From AWTP1-18 sp036504515 (GTDB lineage Bacteria; Pseudomonadota; Gammaproteobacteria; Burkholderiales; Rhodocyclaceae), in the NCBI GenBank assembly GCA_036504515.1, contig DASXVA010000007.1, positions 186,001 through 250,000 of the forward strand: 64,000 nucleotides of DNA, written 5' to 3'. Position 1 is the first letter of the stretch. Every line of letters starts with the position of its first letter. The notes beneath the pieces were generated by a model. The model was given only the letters and a program-made list of their open reading frames with translations. It did no database searches and was not told the origin of the DNA. Positions 1 to 8,769 of the stretch are shown piece by piece. The position numbers were made by a program, and so were the translations under genes.

Positions 1-342
1 ATTCCCACCGGCATCGTCGTGGAATGCCAGGATGACCGTTCCCAGCACCGCAATAAGGCCCAGGCCATGAGCGTGCTGGCGGCCCGCATCAACGACGTTC
101 AGACCCGGGAGCAGCAGCAGAAGATTGCTTCCACCCGCAAGAGCCTGATCGGCAGCGGCGACCGTTCCGAACGCATCCGTACCTACAACTTTCCCCAAGG
201 GCGCATGACCGATCACCGTATCAACCTGACCCTCTACAAACTGGATGCGGTCATGCAGGGCGATCTGGACGAATTGGTAAATGCGCTGACCTCCGAGCAT
301 CAGGCCGAACTGCTGGCCGCCCTTTCGGACGAGTCGGCTTGA
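1..342 (+). CDS. prfA: Peptide chain release factor 1, C-terminal part (5' truncated by window)
   Basis: The reading frame is open from base 1 and ends in TGA at 340-342, giving 113 residues. The first residues (IPTGIVVECQDDRSQ) are the stretch that follows the GGQ peptidyl-tRNA hydrolysis loop in class I release factors. The loop itself and the PxT anticodon-like motif therefore lie upstream, outside the window. The visible part carries the conserved RSERIRTYNFPQGRMTDHRI segment of domain 3, which distinguishes RF1/RF2 from other proteins. RF1 terminates translation at UAA and UAG. The stop codon overlaps the TTG start of prmC, whose product methylates the GGQ glutamine of this factor, so the two genes are functionally and probably translationally coupled. 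Confidence 0.95.
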   Translation: MPTGIVVECQDDRSQHRNKAQAMSVLAARINDVQTREQQQKIASTRKSLIGSGDRSERIRTYNFPQGRMTDHRINLTLYKLDAVMQGDLDELVNALTSEHQAELLAALSDESA

Positions 343-1172
343 GTACTGCGGCTACCGTCGGCGCTGCCCTGCAAACCGCCCGGCAAAGCATTCCCCTGAG
401 CGAAGCCCGGCTACTGTTGGGCTATTTGCTGGGGAAAAATCTGGCCTGGATCGAAGCCCACCGCGACGATGCTCTGCTTGCCGAAGCTGAGGAGCGCTTT
501 GCTGCTTGGGTAGCGCGCCGCGTCCAAGGCGAGCCGGTGGCCTATCTGCTGGGCTTGCGGGAGTTCTACGGACGGGATTTCAGCGTGGGCCCGGCCGTGC
601 TGATTCCCCGTCATGAAACGGAACTGCTGGTGGAGTTGGCTCTGGCAAAAATGTCGAAGTACAGTGAGCCGTCAGTGCTGGACTTGGGCACGGGGAGCGG
701 TTGCATTGCCATCACCCTTGCTCTGGAGGCGCCCCAGTCCAAGGTGACGGCGTTGGATGCCTCAGCCCAAGCTTTGGTTATCGCTCGGCAAAACAGCACT
801 GTCTTGGGCGCAAAACTTACGGTCCTGGAAGGCAGTTGGTTCAAGCCCCTGTCGGGGAGCCGATTCGATCTCATTGTTTCCAATCCCCCCTACATCAAGG
901 CCGGAGATCCCCATCTGGGCCAGGGTGACTTGCGCTTTGAGCCTGCCAGCGCTTTGTCCAGCGGAGCCGATGGACTGGACGACATCCGTGCCATCGTTGC
1001 GGCTGCGCCAGACCACCTGCAGCCCGGTGGCTGGCTTCTGTTCGAGCATGGCTATGATCAGGCCAACGCTATGCTGGATGTGATGGAGCGAGGTGGTTTT
1101 ACTGCCATTGAACAGCACCGGGACCTGGGCAATATCGTTCGGGCGACTGTGGGGCGGTGGCAGGGGCGTTGA
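339..1172 (+). CDS. prmC: Release factor glutamine N5-methyltransferase PrmC/HemK
   Basis: A 277-residue SAM-dependent methyltransferase that methylates the glutamine of the GGQ motif in RF1 and RF2. The N-terminal helical substrate-binding domain covers roughly residues 1-85. The Rossmann methyltransferase domain contains DLGTGSGCIAI (about 115-125, the SAM-binding loop) and the catalytic NPPY motif at 182-185. The start is TTG at 339, overlapping the prfA stop by four bases. No ATG further downstream would keep the N-terminal domain, so the TTG is preferred. The gene is convergent with the RfaH-type gene that follows. Length and motifs match the family; identification is firm. Confidence 0.95.
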   Translation: MSTAATVGAALQTARQSIPLSEARLLLGYLLGKNLAWIEAHRDDALLAEAEERFAAWVARRVQGEPVAYLLGLREFYGRDFSVGPAVLIPRHETELLVELALAKMSKYSEPSVLDLGTGSGCIAITLALEAPQSKVTALDASAQALVIARQNSTVLGAKLTVLEGSWFKPLSGSRFDLIVSNPPYIKAGDPHLGQGDLRFEPASALSSGADGLDDIRAIVAAAPDHLQPGGWLLFEHGYDQANAMLDVMERGGFTAIEQHRDLGNIVRATVGRWQGR

Positions 1173-1199
1173 GAAAAAGGTTGCCCCAGATAGGGATTA

Positions 1200-1697
1200 C
1201 TACGTAACCTTGCGTAGCTCGGTAGGGGCAACACTGATGGCGACAGGTTTACTCATCAACTCAATAAGCACCATCACGCGACGTTCTCCATCAGCCATCT
1301 GGTAGATGCCTTCGACCCCGGCAAAAGAACCTTGTGTCAGGCATACCCGTTGTCCCGGAGAGAATAGTCGTTCCGGTTGACTTTGTAAGGCGACTTCCTG
1401 GGCTTGGAGAAAGGCAATTATGTTGTCTGGTACTTTGGCGGGTTTGGTACCGAAACTTACTAAACGACAGACGCCCTTGGTGGAGCGGATCGGTGTCCAG
1501 CTTTTGTCGGTACTTTCCAAACCCAATTGAATGAACAGATAGCGGGGAAAAAGGGGTTCCTCACTCAGGGCAAGGGCACCTTGGCGTAACTTTTCCGATG
1601 GCAGAACAGGAAGGTAACAAGGGTAGCCCTGTTGTTTCAGGTTCTGCAACGCCACTTTTTCCTGTCTAGGTTTGGTATGAACTAGGTACCAAAGCAT
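1200..1697 (-). CDS. rfaH: NusG-family transcription antiterminator, RfaH type
   Basis: A 165-residue NusG paralogue. The NGN domain (about 1-100) begins WYLVHTKPRQEKVA and contains EEPLFPRYLFIQ and STKGVCRLVSFG, which resemble E. coli RfaH (SEPLFPNYLFVE, TRGVSHFVRFG). The C-terminal KOW-like part (about 112-165) ends SVAPTELRKV, close to the RfaH ending SVKNTEFRKL. RfaH is recruited to RNA polymerase at ops elements in the leaders of long operons and suppresses termination and polarity. It may therefore matter for the roughly 18-kb secretion operon in this window (inference). The gene stands alone between convergent prmC and divergent grxD. It could be another NusG paralogue, but the similarity to RfaH along its whole length is clear. 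Confidence 0.85.
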   Translation of the reverse strand: MLWYLVHTKPRQEKVALQNLKQQGYPCYLPVLPSEKLRQGALALSEEPLFPRYLFIQLGLESTDKSWTPIRSTKGVCRLVSFGTKPAKVPDNIIAFLQAQEVALQSQPERLFSPGQRVCLTQGSFAGVEGIYQMADGERRVMVLIELMSKPVAISVAPTELRKVT

Positions 1698-1804
1698 TGC
1701 TTTCTCCGGGCCGACTCCAGAGGACTGATTATACGCCTCAGGCCTCTATCGAAATTTTCCGATGGGTGATTTGAGTCACAGGCAGGTGCGGCATAGAGCG
1801 CACA

Positions 1805-1833
1805 TTGACCAATATTGTCGCGCCTCGTAGAAT
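1805..1833 (+). promoter_or_regulatory. Sigma-70 promoter of the glutaredoxin gene
   Basis: TTGACC at 1805-1810 and TAGAAT at 1828-1833 are separated by 17 bases, close to the ideal sigma-70 arrangement. They lie about 40 bases upstream of the glutaredoxin start, which has the ribosome-binding sequence AAAGGGATTAAAG. Confidence 0.7.
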
Positions 1834-1873
1834 AAGCCTGATTATTTTTGTCGGGTATTGAAAGGGATTAAAG

Positions 1874-2200
1874 ATGAGCGACGTACAACAGCAGATCAAA
1901 GACACCGTGACCCAGAACCCTGTGGTGCTCTACATGAAGGGCAACGCGCAGTTTCCCCAATGCGGTTTTTCCGGCCGCGTGGTGCAGATTCTCAAGGCCT
2001 GTGGCCTGAACAAGTTCGTTACTGTCGATGTGCTGGCCGACGAAAACATCCGCCAGGGCATCAAGGATTATTCCAACTGGCCCACCGTGCCCCAGCTCTA
2101 CATCAATGGCGAGTTCATCGGCGGCGCCGACATCGCCACCGAGATGTACCAGGCCGGTGAGTTGCAGCCCCTACTGGAGCCCATCGTCAAGGCTCAGTAA
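1874..2200 (+). CDS. grxD: Monothiol glutaredoxin, Grx4/GrxD family
   Basis: A 108-residue CGFS-type monothiol glutaredoxin. The CGFS active site starts at Cys30, after the GNAQFPQ stretch, and the protein keeps the WPTVPQLYINGEFIGG segment that binds glutathione. CGFS glutaredoxins hold a 2Fe-2S cluster with glutathione, often together with BolA, and deliver it to apo-proteins; they are not general disulfide reductases. The start at 1874 has a purine-rich Shine-Dalgarno sequence and a good sigma-70 promoter. A strong hairpin terminator follows the stop, so it is a single-gene unit. Family assignment is firm. Confidence 0.95.
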   Translation: MSDVQQQIKDTVTQNPVVLYMKGNAQFPQCGFSGRVVQILKACGLNKFVTVDVLADENIRQGIKDYSNWPTVPQLYINGEFIGGADIATEMYQAGELQPLLEPIVKAQ

Positions 2201-2224
2201 GCCGCGCGGCGCTTCGCCAGTTCC

Positions 2225-2257
2225 AAGCCAGACTTCCTCGCGGGGTCTGGCTTTTAT
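2225..2257 (+). terminator. Rho-independent terminator after grxD
   Basis: AAGCCAGAC (2225-2233) and GTCTGGCTT (2245-2253) form a perfect 9-bp stem with an 11-base loop, followed by a T-rich tail. It lies 24 bases after the glutaredoxin stop. Confidence 0.85.
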
Positions 2258-2277
2258 TCTTTCCGAGTATCGATTCC

Positions 2278-3174
2278 ATGTCTGCAAATCTGCGCCGCTA
2301 TCTGCCTGCGCTCGCCTTGACCGTACTTTCCCTGACCTGGGGCTACACCTGGGTGGTGGCCAAGCAGGCCCTGACCTTCGCCCCGCCTTTTGCTTTTGCG
2401 GCAGAGCGCTGTATCGGCGGGGCCTTGTCCCTGCTGGCGGTGCTCAAGCTCATGGGGCGCCCGCTCAAGCTGGTGATGCCCTGGCAGACCCTGATGATCG
2501 GTCTGGCCCAGGTCTCGGGCTTCATGGTGTTTCAGACCTGGGCGTTGGTGGAAGGGGGGCCGGGCAAGACGGCGGTGCTGATCTTCACCATGCCCATCTG
2601 GACCCTGCTCATGGCCTGGCCCATCCTCGGTGAGCGGATTCGGGGCAGCCAGTGGCTGGCCGCCCTGAGCACCTTGACCGGCCTGCTGCTGATCATCGAA
2701 CCCTGGGATATGCATTCGAGCCTATTCAGCAAATTCCTCGGCGTCATGGCGGCCCTGTGCTGGGCGGTCGGCACGATTCTGGTTAAACGACTGCGGTCGC
2801 AGCATCAGGTGGATCTGTTGACCCTGACCACCTGGCAAATGATTTTTGGGGCGGTGCCCCTGATTGCCTTGGCCTGGATCATCCCCGAGCGGCCCACTGA
2901 CTGGTCGCTGCATTTTGTCGGCATCCTCAGCTTTATGGCCATAGGCAGTACTGCCCTGTGCTGGTGGCTGTGGATTTACATTCTGGATCGAGTGCCGGCC
3001 TGGGAGGCCAGTCTGTCGGTGCTGGGAACACCGGTGGTGGCGATTCTGTCGTCCCGCCTGCTGCTCGGCGAAGACTTCAAGGTGCTTGAAATCACCGGCA
3101 TTCTGCTCATCGGCGGCGGGCTGGCCCTGTTGTCCCTGATCGGGTGGGCCGCCAGCCGCCGTCGGGCGGTTTAG
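2278..3174 (+). CDS. DMT-superfamily (EamA) transporter
   Basis: A 298-residue, very hydrophobic protein with about ten membrane segments arranged as two EamA halves (roughly residues 8-140 and 150-288). The first half begins TWGYTWVVAKQAL, the usual EamA signature. These inner-membrane proteins mostly export amino acids, purines or other small metabolites; the substrate cannot be read from the sequence. The stop codon overlaps the stop of the convergent rhlE gene by four bases. The Shine-Dalgarno sequence before the ATG at 2278 is weak, but this start gives a full first transmembrane segment. Confidence 0.85.
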   Translation: MSANLRRYLPALALTVLSLTWGYTWVVAKQALTFAPPFAFAAERCIGGALSLLAVLKLMGRPLKLVMPWQTLMIGLAQVSGFMVFQTWALVEGGPGKTAVLIFTMPIWTLLMAWPILGERIRGSQWLAALSTLTGLLLIIEPWDMHSSLFSKFLGVMAALCWAVGTILVKRLRSQHQVDLLTLTTWQMIFGAVPLIALAWIIPERPTDWSLHFVGILSFMAIGSTALCWWLWIYILDRVPAWEASLSVLGTPVVAILSSRLLLGEDFKVLEITGILLIGGGLALLSLIGWAASRRRAV

Positions 3175-4676
3175 TCCGTCGTCTTGGCTTTGCTCAGGCC
3201 GCCAAGCAAGGCGGCCACTGGGCGCAGGGGACGGCGGGGCAAGGGATCACTGGAAGGGTTATCCCCGGCAGCAGGTTGCGACTTGGCTTCGTAGGGTTTG
3301 CTGAAGTCGAAGCCGTCCGCTGCCAGTTTGGGCTTGGGCACATGGCTGCTGCTGGAAGGCAGCTTGACCGAGGCGCGGGGGCCGTGGGAACGATGTTCTT
3401 CCCGTTCCTTCATGTGGCCATGGCGGGGCTTGTCGTCCCGCTGGATCGGCGCACCGGGTTCAAAGCCGGGGACAACGACCTGCTCGATCTTGATCTTGAT
3501 GAGCTTTTCAATATCGTCCAGACGGCCTTTTTCTTCCGGGGCCACCAGGGAGATGGCATTGCCCTTCTTGCCAGCGCGACCGGTGCGGCCGATGCGGTGC
3601 ACGTAGTCTTCGGCGGTGTGGGGCAGCTCGTAGTTGACCACGTGGGGCAGGTCATCAATGTCCAGACCCCGGGCGGCCACGTCGGTGGCTACCAGCACCT
3701 GTACGGTGCCCGCCTTGAAGGCGATCAGGGCATCGGTTCGCTGTTGCTGGCTCTTGTCGCCGTGGATGGCGTCGGCCTTGATGCCCGCCCGGTCAAGCCA
3801 GGTAGCAAGGCGGCTGGTGCCGAATTTTGTGCCGACGAAAACCAGCACCTGCTTCAGGTCGTTTTCCTTCAGCATGTGCAGCAGCAGGTGGCGCTTGTTG
3901 TCGGCGGCCACCGGGTGCATGCGGTGGGTGATGGTGTCGTTCACCTGGTTGCGCCGGGCCACTTCAATCAGCTTGGGCGCCTTCAACATGGTGTCGGCGA
4001 GCTTCTTGATCTCGTTGGAGAAGGTGGCCGAGAACAGCAGGCTCTGGCGGTTGGCCGGCAGCATGGCCAGAATGCGTTTGATGTCGGGCACGAAGCCCAT
4101 GTCCAGCATACGGTCGGCTTCGTCCAGCACCAGCACTTCCACCTGGTTGAAGCTGACGCTCTTCTGCTCCACGTGGTCCAGCAGACGGCCCGGCGTAGCG
4201 ACAATGATTTCGCGGCCTTCGCGCAGTTCGGCAATCTGGGGGCGGATGTCCACGCCACCGTAAATACAGACGGAGCGCAGGGGCAGGAACTTGCTGTAAG
4301 TTTTGACGCTTTCGTGCACCTGCATGGCCAATTCCCGCGTTGGCGCAAGAATCAGCGCCCGCACCGGATGCTTGGCCGGGGAGGGAGAACTGGTAGCGTG
4401 ACGGGCGAGCCGTTGCAGCAGGGGCAGGGTGAAGCCGGCAGTTTTACCGGTACCGGTCTGGGCGCCGCCCATCACGTCAAAGCCTTGCAGCACGATAGGA
4501 ATCGCCTGGGCTTGAATCGGTGTCGGGTGGGTGTAGCCGGTTTCGGCAATGGCTTTCAGCAATTCGGCATTGAGGCCGAGATCGGTGAATTTGATTTGTT
4601 CTGCAGGGGCTTCGACCGGGGGCGCAATGGGGGTTGCAGCGGGGGTGACGTTGTCGTCCGTATTCTGTGTATTCAT
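3171..4676 (-). CDS. rhlE: DEAD-box ATP-dependent RNA helicase RhlE
   Basis: A 501-residue DEAD-box helicase. It shows the Q motif region (FTDLGLNAELL.. PTPIQ, about 30-56), Walker A AQTGTGKT (72-79), PTRELA, DEAD (185-188), SAT (216-218) and the C-terminal HRIGRTGRAG motif VI. The tail after about residue 400 is basic, His- and Pro-rich and of low complexity, as in RhlE proteins that contact RNA or ribosome precursors. RhlE remodels rRNA during ribosome assembly and works with RNA degradation. The N-terminal 25 residues are an Ala/Pro-rich extension. It is a monocistronic gene tail-to-tail with the DMT transporter. Confidence 0.93.
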   Translation of the reverse strand: MNTQNTDDNVTPAATPIAPPVEAPAEQIKFTDLGLNAELLKAIAETGYTHPTPIQAQAIPIVLQGFDVMGGAQTGTGKTAGFTLPLLQRLARHATSSPSPAKHPVRALILAPTRELAMQVHESVKTYSKFLPLRSVCIYGGVDIRPQIAELREGREIIVATPGRLLDHVEQKSVSFNQVEVLVLDEADRMLDMGFVPDIKRILAMLPANRQSLLFSATFSNEIKKLADTMLKAPKLIEVARRNQVNDTITHRMHPVAADNKRHLLLHMLKENDLKQVLVFVGTKFGTSRLATWLDRAGIKADAIHGDKSQQQRTDALIAFKAGTVQVLVATDVAARGLDIDDLPHVVNYELPHTAEDYVHRIGRTGRAGKKGNAISLVAPEEKGRLDDIEKLIKIKIEQVVVPGFEPGAPIQRDDKPRHGHMKEREEHRSHGPRASVKLPSSSSHVPKPKLAADGFDFSKPYEAKSQPAAGDNPSSDPLPRRPLRPVAALLGGLSKAKTTD

Positions 4677-4907
4677 TGATACTCCTGAATCGGCCCGCTT
4701 GTCATGACGACAAGGTCCGGTTCAGGCGGAAACCACATTTGGGGTTAAAGCGGCCAGAGGTGGACTTGAAAATGTCCGGGGCCGAAGAGAACGCGCCAAC
4801 CGGCAGGGCGCGACACTGGGCAATTGTACCTGAGCAGCCGCAATCCAGCCGGGAAACCTCCGGCCCTTAGAATGGTCACACCCCTTTCCCCATCTCAGAC
4901 GGACGTC

Positions 4908-5945
4908 ATGAAAATCAGAAAATTAGGCAATAGCGACCTTCAGGTTTCCCAAGTCTGCCTTGGCACCATGACCTTCGGCCAGCAAAACAGCGAAGCCGAG
5001 GCTCATGCCCAGCTGGATTACGCCCAGGCTCAAGGCATCAATTTCATCGACGTGGCCGAGATGTATCCGGTACCGGCCAAGGCCGAAACCACCGGGCGGA
5101 CCGAGCAATTCGTGGGGACTTGGCTCAAGAGCCAACCTCGGGAGAAGGTGATCCTGGCCACCAAGGCCACCGGGCCGGGGCGGACCATGAACTGGATTCG
5201 GGAGGGGCAACTCAACTTCACCCAGGCAAACCTGCAAAGGGCCCTGGAAGGCTCCCTCAAACGCCTACAGACGGACTACGTGGACCTTTACCAGTTGCAC
5301 TGGCCCGACCGGAATGCCCCCACCTTTGGCGGCTACCATTTCAATCCGGAACAGGAGCGGGACACCGTCCCCTTGCGGGAAACCCTGGAAGCTTTAGCTG
5401 CCTTGATCAAGGCCGGGAAGGTGCGCCACTGGGGGCTTTCCAACGAAACGCCTTGGGGCCTGATGAGTTTCCTTCGCCTTGCTGATGAACTGGGCTTGCC
5501 CCGGCCCGTCTCCTGCCAGAACGCCTACAACCTGATCAACCGGACTTGGGAAAACGGTCTGTCAGAGGTCGGTTACCGGGAAAAGGTCAGTCTGCTGGCC
5601 TATTCGCCCCTGGCTTTTGGACATCTGTCTGGCAAGTACCTGCAAGACCCCAAGGCCGTCGGCCGGGCCACGCTGTTTGAAGGGTTTGCCGGGCGCTACA
5701 ACAAGCCCAACACCAGCAAGGCGGTAGCGGCTTATGCCGCCCTGGCCCGGCAGCACGGGCTGACACCGGCCACCTTGGCCCTGGCTTTTGGCTATGGTCG
5801 CTGGTGCGTGACGAGCAACATCATCGGCGCCACAACACAGGAACAATTGAAGGAAAACATTGCTGCTGCTGACGTGACTTTATCGCCCGAAATACTGGCA
5901 GCGATTGAGCAGATTCATCTGGAGTATCCCAACCCAGCGCCCTGA
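4908..5945 (+). CDS. tas: Aldo-keto reductase, Tas family
   Basis: A 345-residue NADP(H)-dependent aldo-keto reductase. The N-terminus (VCLGTMTFGQQNSEAEAHAQ) and INFIDVAEMYPVPAK are almost the same as in E. coli Tas (346 residues). The AKR tetrad is visible as Asp and Tyr in FIDVAEMY, Lys in ILATKATG and His in YQLHWPDR. Tas proteins form a distinct AKR group whose physiological substrate is poorly defined. The ATG at 4908 is chosen because it gives the conserved MKIRKLGNSDLQVS start; a longer upstream reading lacks family similarity. Convergent with the lipoprotein gene. Confidence 0.92.
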   Translation: MKIRKLGNSDLQVSQVCLGTMTFGQQNSEAEAHAQLDYAQAQGINFIDVAEMYPVPAKAETTGRTEQFVGTWLKSQPREKVILATKATGPGRTMNWIREGQLNFTQANLQRALEGSLKRLQTDYVDLYQLHWPDRNAPTFGGYHFNPEQERDTVPLRETLEALAALIKAGKVRHWGLSNETPWGLMSFLRLADELGLPRPVSCQNAYNLINRTWENGLSEVGYREKVSLLAYSPLAFGHLSGKYLQDPKAVGRATLFEGFAGRYNKPNTSKAVAAYAALARQHGLTPATLALAFGYGRWCVTSNIIGATTQEQLKENIAAADVTLSPEILAAIEQIHLEYPNPAP

Positions 5946-5964
5946 GCGCCTTGATTGGAGTGGA

Positions 5965-5985
5965 CCTTGGGCGTAATGCCCAAGG
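5965..5985. terminator. Hairpin between convergent genes
   Basis: CCTTGGGC (5965-5972) and GCCCAAGG (5978-5985) form a perfect 8-bp stem with a 5-base loop between the stops of the aldo-keto reductase and the lipoprotein gene. There is no T-tract on either side, so it may stabilise 3' ends more than terminate. Confidence 0.5.
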
Positions 5986-5987
5986 GC

Positions 5988-6509
5988 TCAGGCGTAGTGC
6001 ACGGAACCGAGGTTGGCGGAGATTTTTCCGTTGGCCTTGAGCTTGTTGTTGGCCGGGGCATCGACCTTGGTTTCGGGCTTGGCCGGTGAGCCGGGCTTTG
6101 CGTCGGCAGGTTTTTCACCTGGCTTCAACTCGGCACCCTCCTTGCCATCCTTGTTGGTGGCATCGGCGGCTTCACCTTCGGTCGCCGCTGCGGGAACGGG
6201 GACGGGCTCCGGCTCCGGCGGCTGAGGCAGCGCGGCCAGATTGTTTTCCCGCATATAGGCATCCATGTCCTTCCAGCCGTTGAAGATGGATGCCTTGGTG
6301 ATGTACTTGTTTTTCTTGTCTTTTTGCGCCCGGGCGTAACACTCTTCAAGGGCGCGGTCCGTCTGCCGGCAGGCACTGCCGATGGCTTTACCTTCAGCAT
6401 CCTGCCTAGCCTGGGTTTGGGCCGGAGTTTCAATGCCCAATTGATCACAGCCGGCCAACAGGGGCAGGGTGATCAGTCCGGCAAGAAGAAAACGGAGGGC
6501 AGGGCGCAA
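5988..6509 (-). CDS. Putative lipoprotein with Pro/Glu/Ala/Lys-rich tail
   Basis: A 173-residue protein with a classic lipoprotein signal: a short basic N-terminus, a hydrophobic stretch and the lipobox LLAGC with the lipidated Cys21. Residues 22-95 form a compact part with two further cysteines (SACRQTDRALEECYARAQ). After that comes a low-complexity region rich in Pro, Glu, Ala, Lys and Gly, ending in HYA. I do not recognise the family. It is predicted to be anchored to a membrane facing the periplasm. It lies downstream of the aminobenzoate-type operon on the same strand, about 100 bases from the ligase stop, with no sign of functional linkage. Confidence 0.75.
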   Translation of the reverse strand: MRPALRFLLAGLITLPLLAGCDQLGIETPAQTQARQDAEGKAIGSACRQTDRALEECYARAQKDKKNKYITKASIFNGWKDMDAYMRENNLAALPQPPEPEPVPVPAAATEGEAADATNKDGKEGAELKPGEKPADAKPGSPAKPETKVDAPANNKLKANGKISANLGSVHYA

Positions 6510-6611
6510 GAGTGCAGTGTCCGGTAAGGGGTCAACGAGATTTTACGGCAGCAGATTGCGCTTCTTTAGCCCCATTGCGCCAAAAGACGGTTTTGGGGCT
6601 GGTCGCGGGAT

Positions 6612-8720
6612 CTATTCTTCGTCGGGAACGATGGCCGTGGCTTCGATTTCCACCTTGGCGGCATCCTCCACCAGTGCGGAGATCTGGATCACCGACATGG
6701 GGGGGTAAAAGCGGCCCATGACTTCCATGTAGGCTTTTCCCAGCCCGACGGCCTGGGCCAGATATTCGCGTTTGTCGGTGACGTACCAGGTCATGCGCAC
6801 GATGTGCTCGGGTTTGCCGCCTGCTGCCCGCACCACATCTGCCACGTTTTTCAGAGCTTGTTTGGCTTGAGCGGTGAAGTTGTCGCTGACGAAACGGCAC
6901 TCGGCATCCCAGCCCACCTGGCCGGCAATGCTGACGTAACTGCCTTTGGCCTTGATGCCGTTGGAAAAGCCGCGGGGGCGGGCCCAACCTTCGGGTTGAA
7001 TGATCTGATGGGGGGTAGTTGTCATTGGGGTGGGGGTTGGGGTTGCTGTCTCTACAACGGCCTGGACAGTTTTACGGGCTTCTTCCCGCAGCTTGAAACG
7101 CTGCAGCTTGCCTGTTTCGGTACGAGGCAAGGCCTCGCGGAAATCGATCACTCGCGGGTATTTGAACGGGGCCAACAGGCCCTTGACGTGATTCTGGAGT
7201 TCTTTGGCCAGTTCAGGGCTGGCCTCAAAGCCGGGGGCGGGAACGACGAAGGCCTTGACCAGTTGGCCCCGCTCTTCGTCGGGGACGCCGACCACCGCGC
7301 ATTCCGCCACGGCCGGGTGCTTGAGCAGAATGTCTTCCACCTCCGGCCCGCCGATATTGTTGCCGCCGGAAACGATCAGGTCGTCGGTTCGGGATTGGTA
7401 GAAGAAGTAGCCATCCGCGTCCATGGTGAAGGCGTCGCCGGTGACGTTCCAGCCGTTGACCACGTAGTCGTATTGGCGGCTGTCATCCAGATAGCGGCAG
7501 CCGGTGGGGCCCTTGACGCCGAGACGGCCAACCTGTCCCGGGGGCAAGGGATTGCCGCTTTCGTCAAGCACCGTGGCCCGGTAACCGGGAATGGGCTTGC
7601 CCGTGGCGCCGGGGCGGATGTCCTTGCCCGCTGCCGAAAGGAAGATATGCAGCATCTCGGTGGAGCCGATGCCGTCGATGAGCTGAATGCCGGTGGCCTT
7701 GAACCAGGCATCCCGGGTGGCAATGGGCAGGGCCTCTCCTGCCGATACGCATTTTTTCAGGGAGCTGACATCAAACCGGCTCAGCATGGGCAGCGCCATG
7801 CGGTAACCGGTGGGCACGGAAAAACTGATGGTGACGCGATAGTCCTGAACGGCTTGCAGCAGGGGTTCCGGCCCGGGTTTGACGCCAATGACCGAGGAAG
7901 CCCCGTAACGCAGGGGAAACAGCACCAGCCCGCCCAGACCGAAGGTGAAGGCCAGGGGCGCCGCGCCGCAGAAAATGTCGTCGGGCTCCGGCTTCAGGGT
8001 GGAACGGGGAAAGCAGTCGCAAATGGCCATCACATCCCGGTGGAAATGCATGGTGCCCTTGGGCTTGCCCGTGGTGCCTGAAGTGAAGGCAATCATGGCC
8101 ACATCGTCGGCCGCCGTGTCCACCGCGGTGAAGTGGTCCGGCTTGCCCTGCATCAGGGTTTCGAGGGCGTCCGGCTTCGCTTCGGCGGCGGTGCTATCAA
8201 CGCTGCGGCTGCTGTCGAAGAGCTTGACCTGGGTCAGCTCCGGATGGGACTGGCGGGCCAGTTCCAGCTCGTTCTGCAAACTGATGTCGCAAAGGGCATG
8301 GCTGATCTTCGCCTTGCCGATGATCTCCCCCAACTCCTTGGCCCGCAGCAAAGGCATGGTGGAAATGGCCACGCCCCCCGCTTTCTGGATGCCGAACCAG
8401 CAGGCCACCATCAGCGGTGCGTTGGGCGAATGCAGCAGCACCCGGTTGCCCGGCACCAGCCCCATGTCTTCCACCAGCACCCGGGCAATGCGGTTCGCCC
8501 GGTCCTGCAGTTGCCGGAAGGTGAACGTACCCAGAGGGCCGCGCAGGGCGATGCGGTCGCCCCAGCCTTTTTCGCTGATGGCCTTGTCCAGTATTTCGGC
8601 GGCGCAATTGAGCCGCTCCGGATACTGCAGTTCAGGCAGTTCGAAGATCAATTCCGGCCACAGCTTGGGCGGTGGCAGGTGGTCCCGGGTAAAGGTATCC
8701 CGGTGGGCGCTGGGGATCAT
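6612..8720 (-). CDS. Aryl-CoA ligase (2-aminobenzoate-CoA ligase type) fused to a RidA-like domain
   Basis: A 702-residue fusion. Residues 1 to about 550 form an AMP-dependent CoA ligase of the benzoate/2-aminobenzoate group, with TSGTTGKPKG at 213-222, the adenylate-binding region near IDGIGSTEM and the catalytic lysine in PRTETGKLQ. A Thr-Pro linker (TPTPTP) leads to residues 566-702, a RidA/YjgF/YER057c-like domain (SIAGQVGWD.. VRAAGG.. KVEIEATAIV). The Met566 codon at 7025-7023 is preceded only by a C/A-rich stretch without Shine-Dalgarno, so the domain is not separately started. The canonical RidA arginine position (YPARS) reads YPPMS here. Ligase members activate anthranilate or benzoate to its CoA thioester with ATP. 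Last gene of the operon; benzoate or salicylate specificity cannot be excluded. Confidence 0.88.
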   Translation of the reverse strand: MIPSAHRDTFTRDHLPPPKLWPELIFELPELQYPERLNCAAEILDKAISEKGWGDRIALRGPLGTFTFRQLQDRANRIARVLVEDMGLVPGNRVLLHSPNAPLMVACWFGIQKAGGVAISTMPLLRAKELGEIIGKAKISHALCDISLQNELELARQSHPELTQVKLFDSSRSVDSTAAEAKPDALETLMQGKPDHFTAVDTAADDVAMIAFTSGTTGKPKGTMHFHRDVMAICDCFPRSTLKPEPDDIFCGAAPLAFTFGLGGLVLFPLRYGASSVIGVKPGPEPLLQAVQDYRVTISFSVPTGYRMALPMLSRFDVSSLKKCVSAGEALPIATRDAWFKATGIQLIDGIGSTEMLHIFLSAAGKDIRPGATGKPIPGYRATVLDESGNPLPPGQVGRLGVKGPTGCRYLDDSRQYDYVVNGWNVTGDAFTMDADGYFFYQSRTDDLIVSGGNNIGGPEVEDILLKHPAVAECAVVGVPDEERGQLVKAFVVPAPGFEASPELAKELQNHVKGLLAPFKYPRVIDFREALPRTETGKLQRFKLREEARKTVQAVVETATPTPTPMTTTPHQIIQPEGWARPRGFSNGIKAKGSYVSIAGQVGWDAECRFVSDNFTAQAKQALKNVADVVRAAGGKPEHIVRMTWYVTDKREYLAQAVGLGKAYMEVMGRFYPPMSVIQISALVEDAAKVEIEATAIVPDEE

Positions 8721-8769
8721 GGATGCTTTTTTCTTATGGGTGCGGCTTTGGTACGTTGCGTGTGCTGGT

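Noticed and set aside
3144..4679. 511-codon open frame opposite rhlE
   Set aside because: It mirrors the helicase gene on the other strand, which has all DEAD-box motifs. The frame is open because of high GC at third codon positions; the product (Gly/His/Val-rich) resembles no family.
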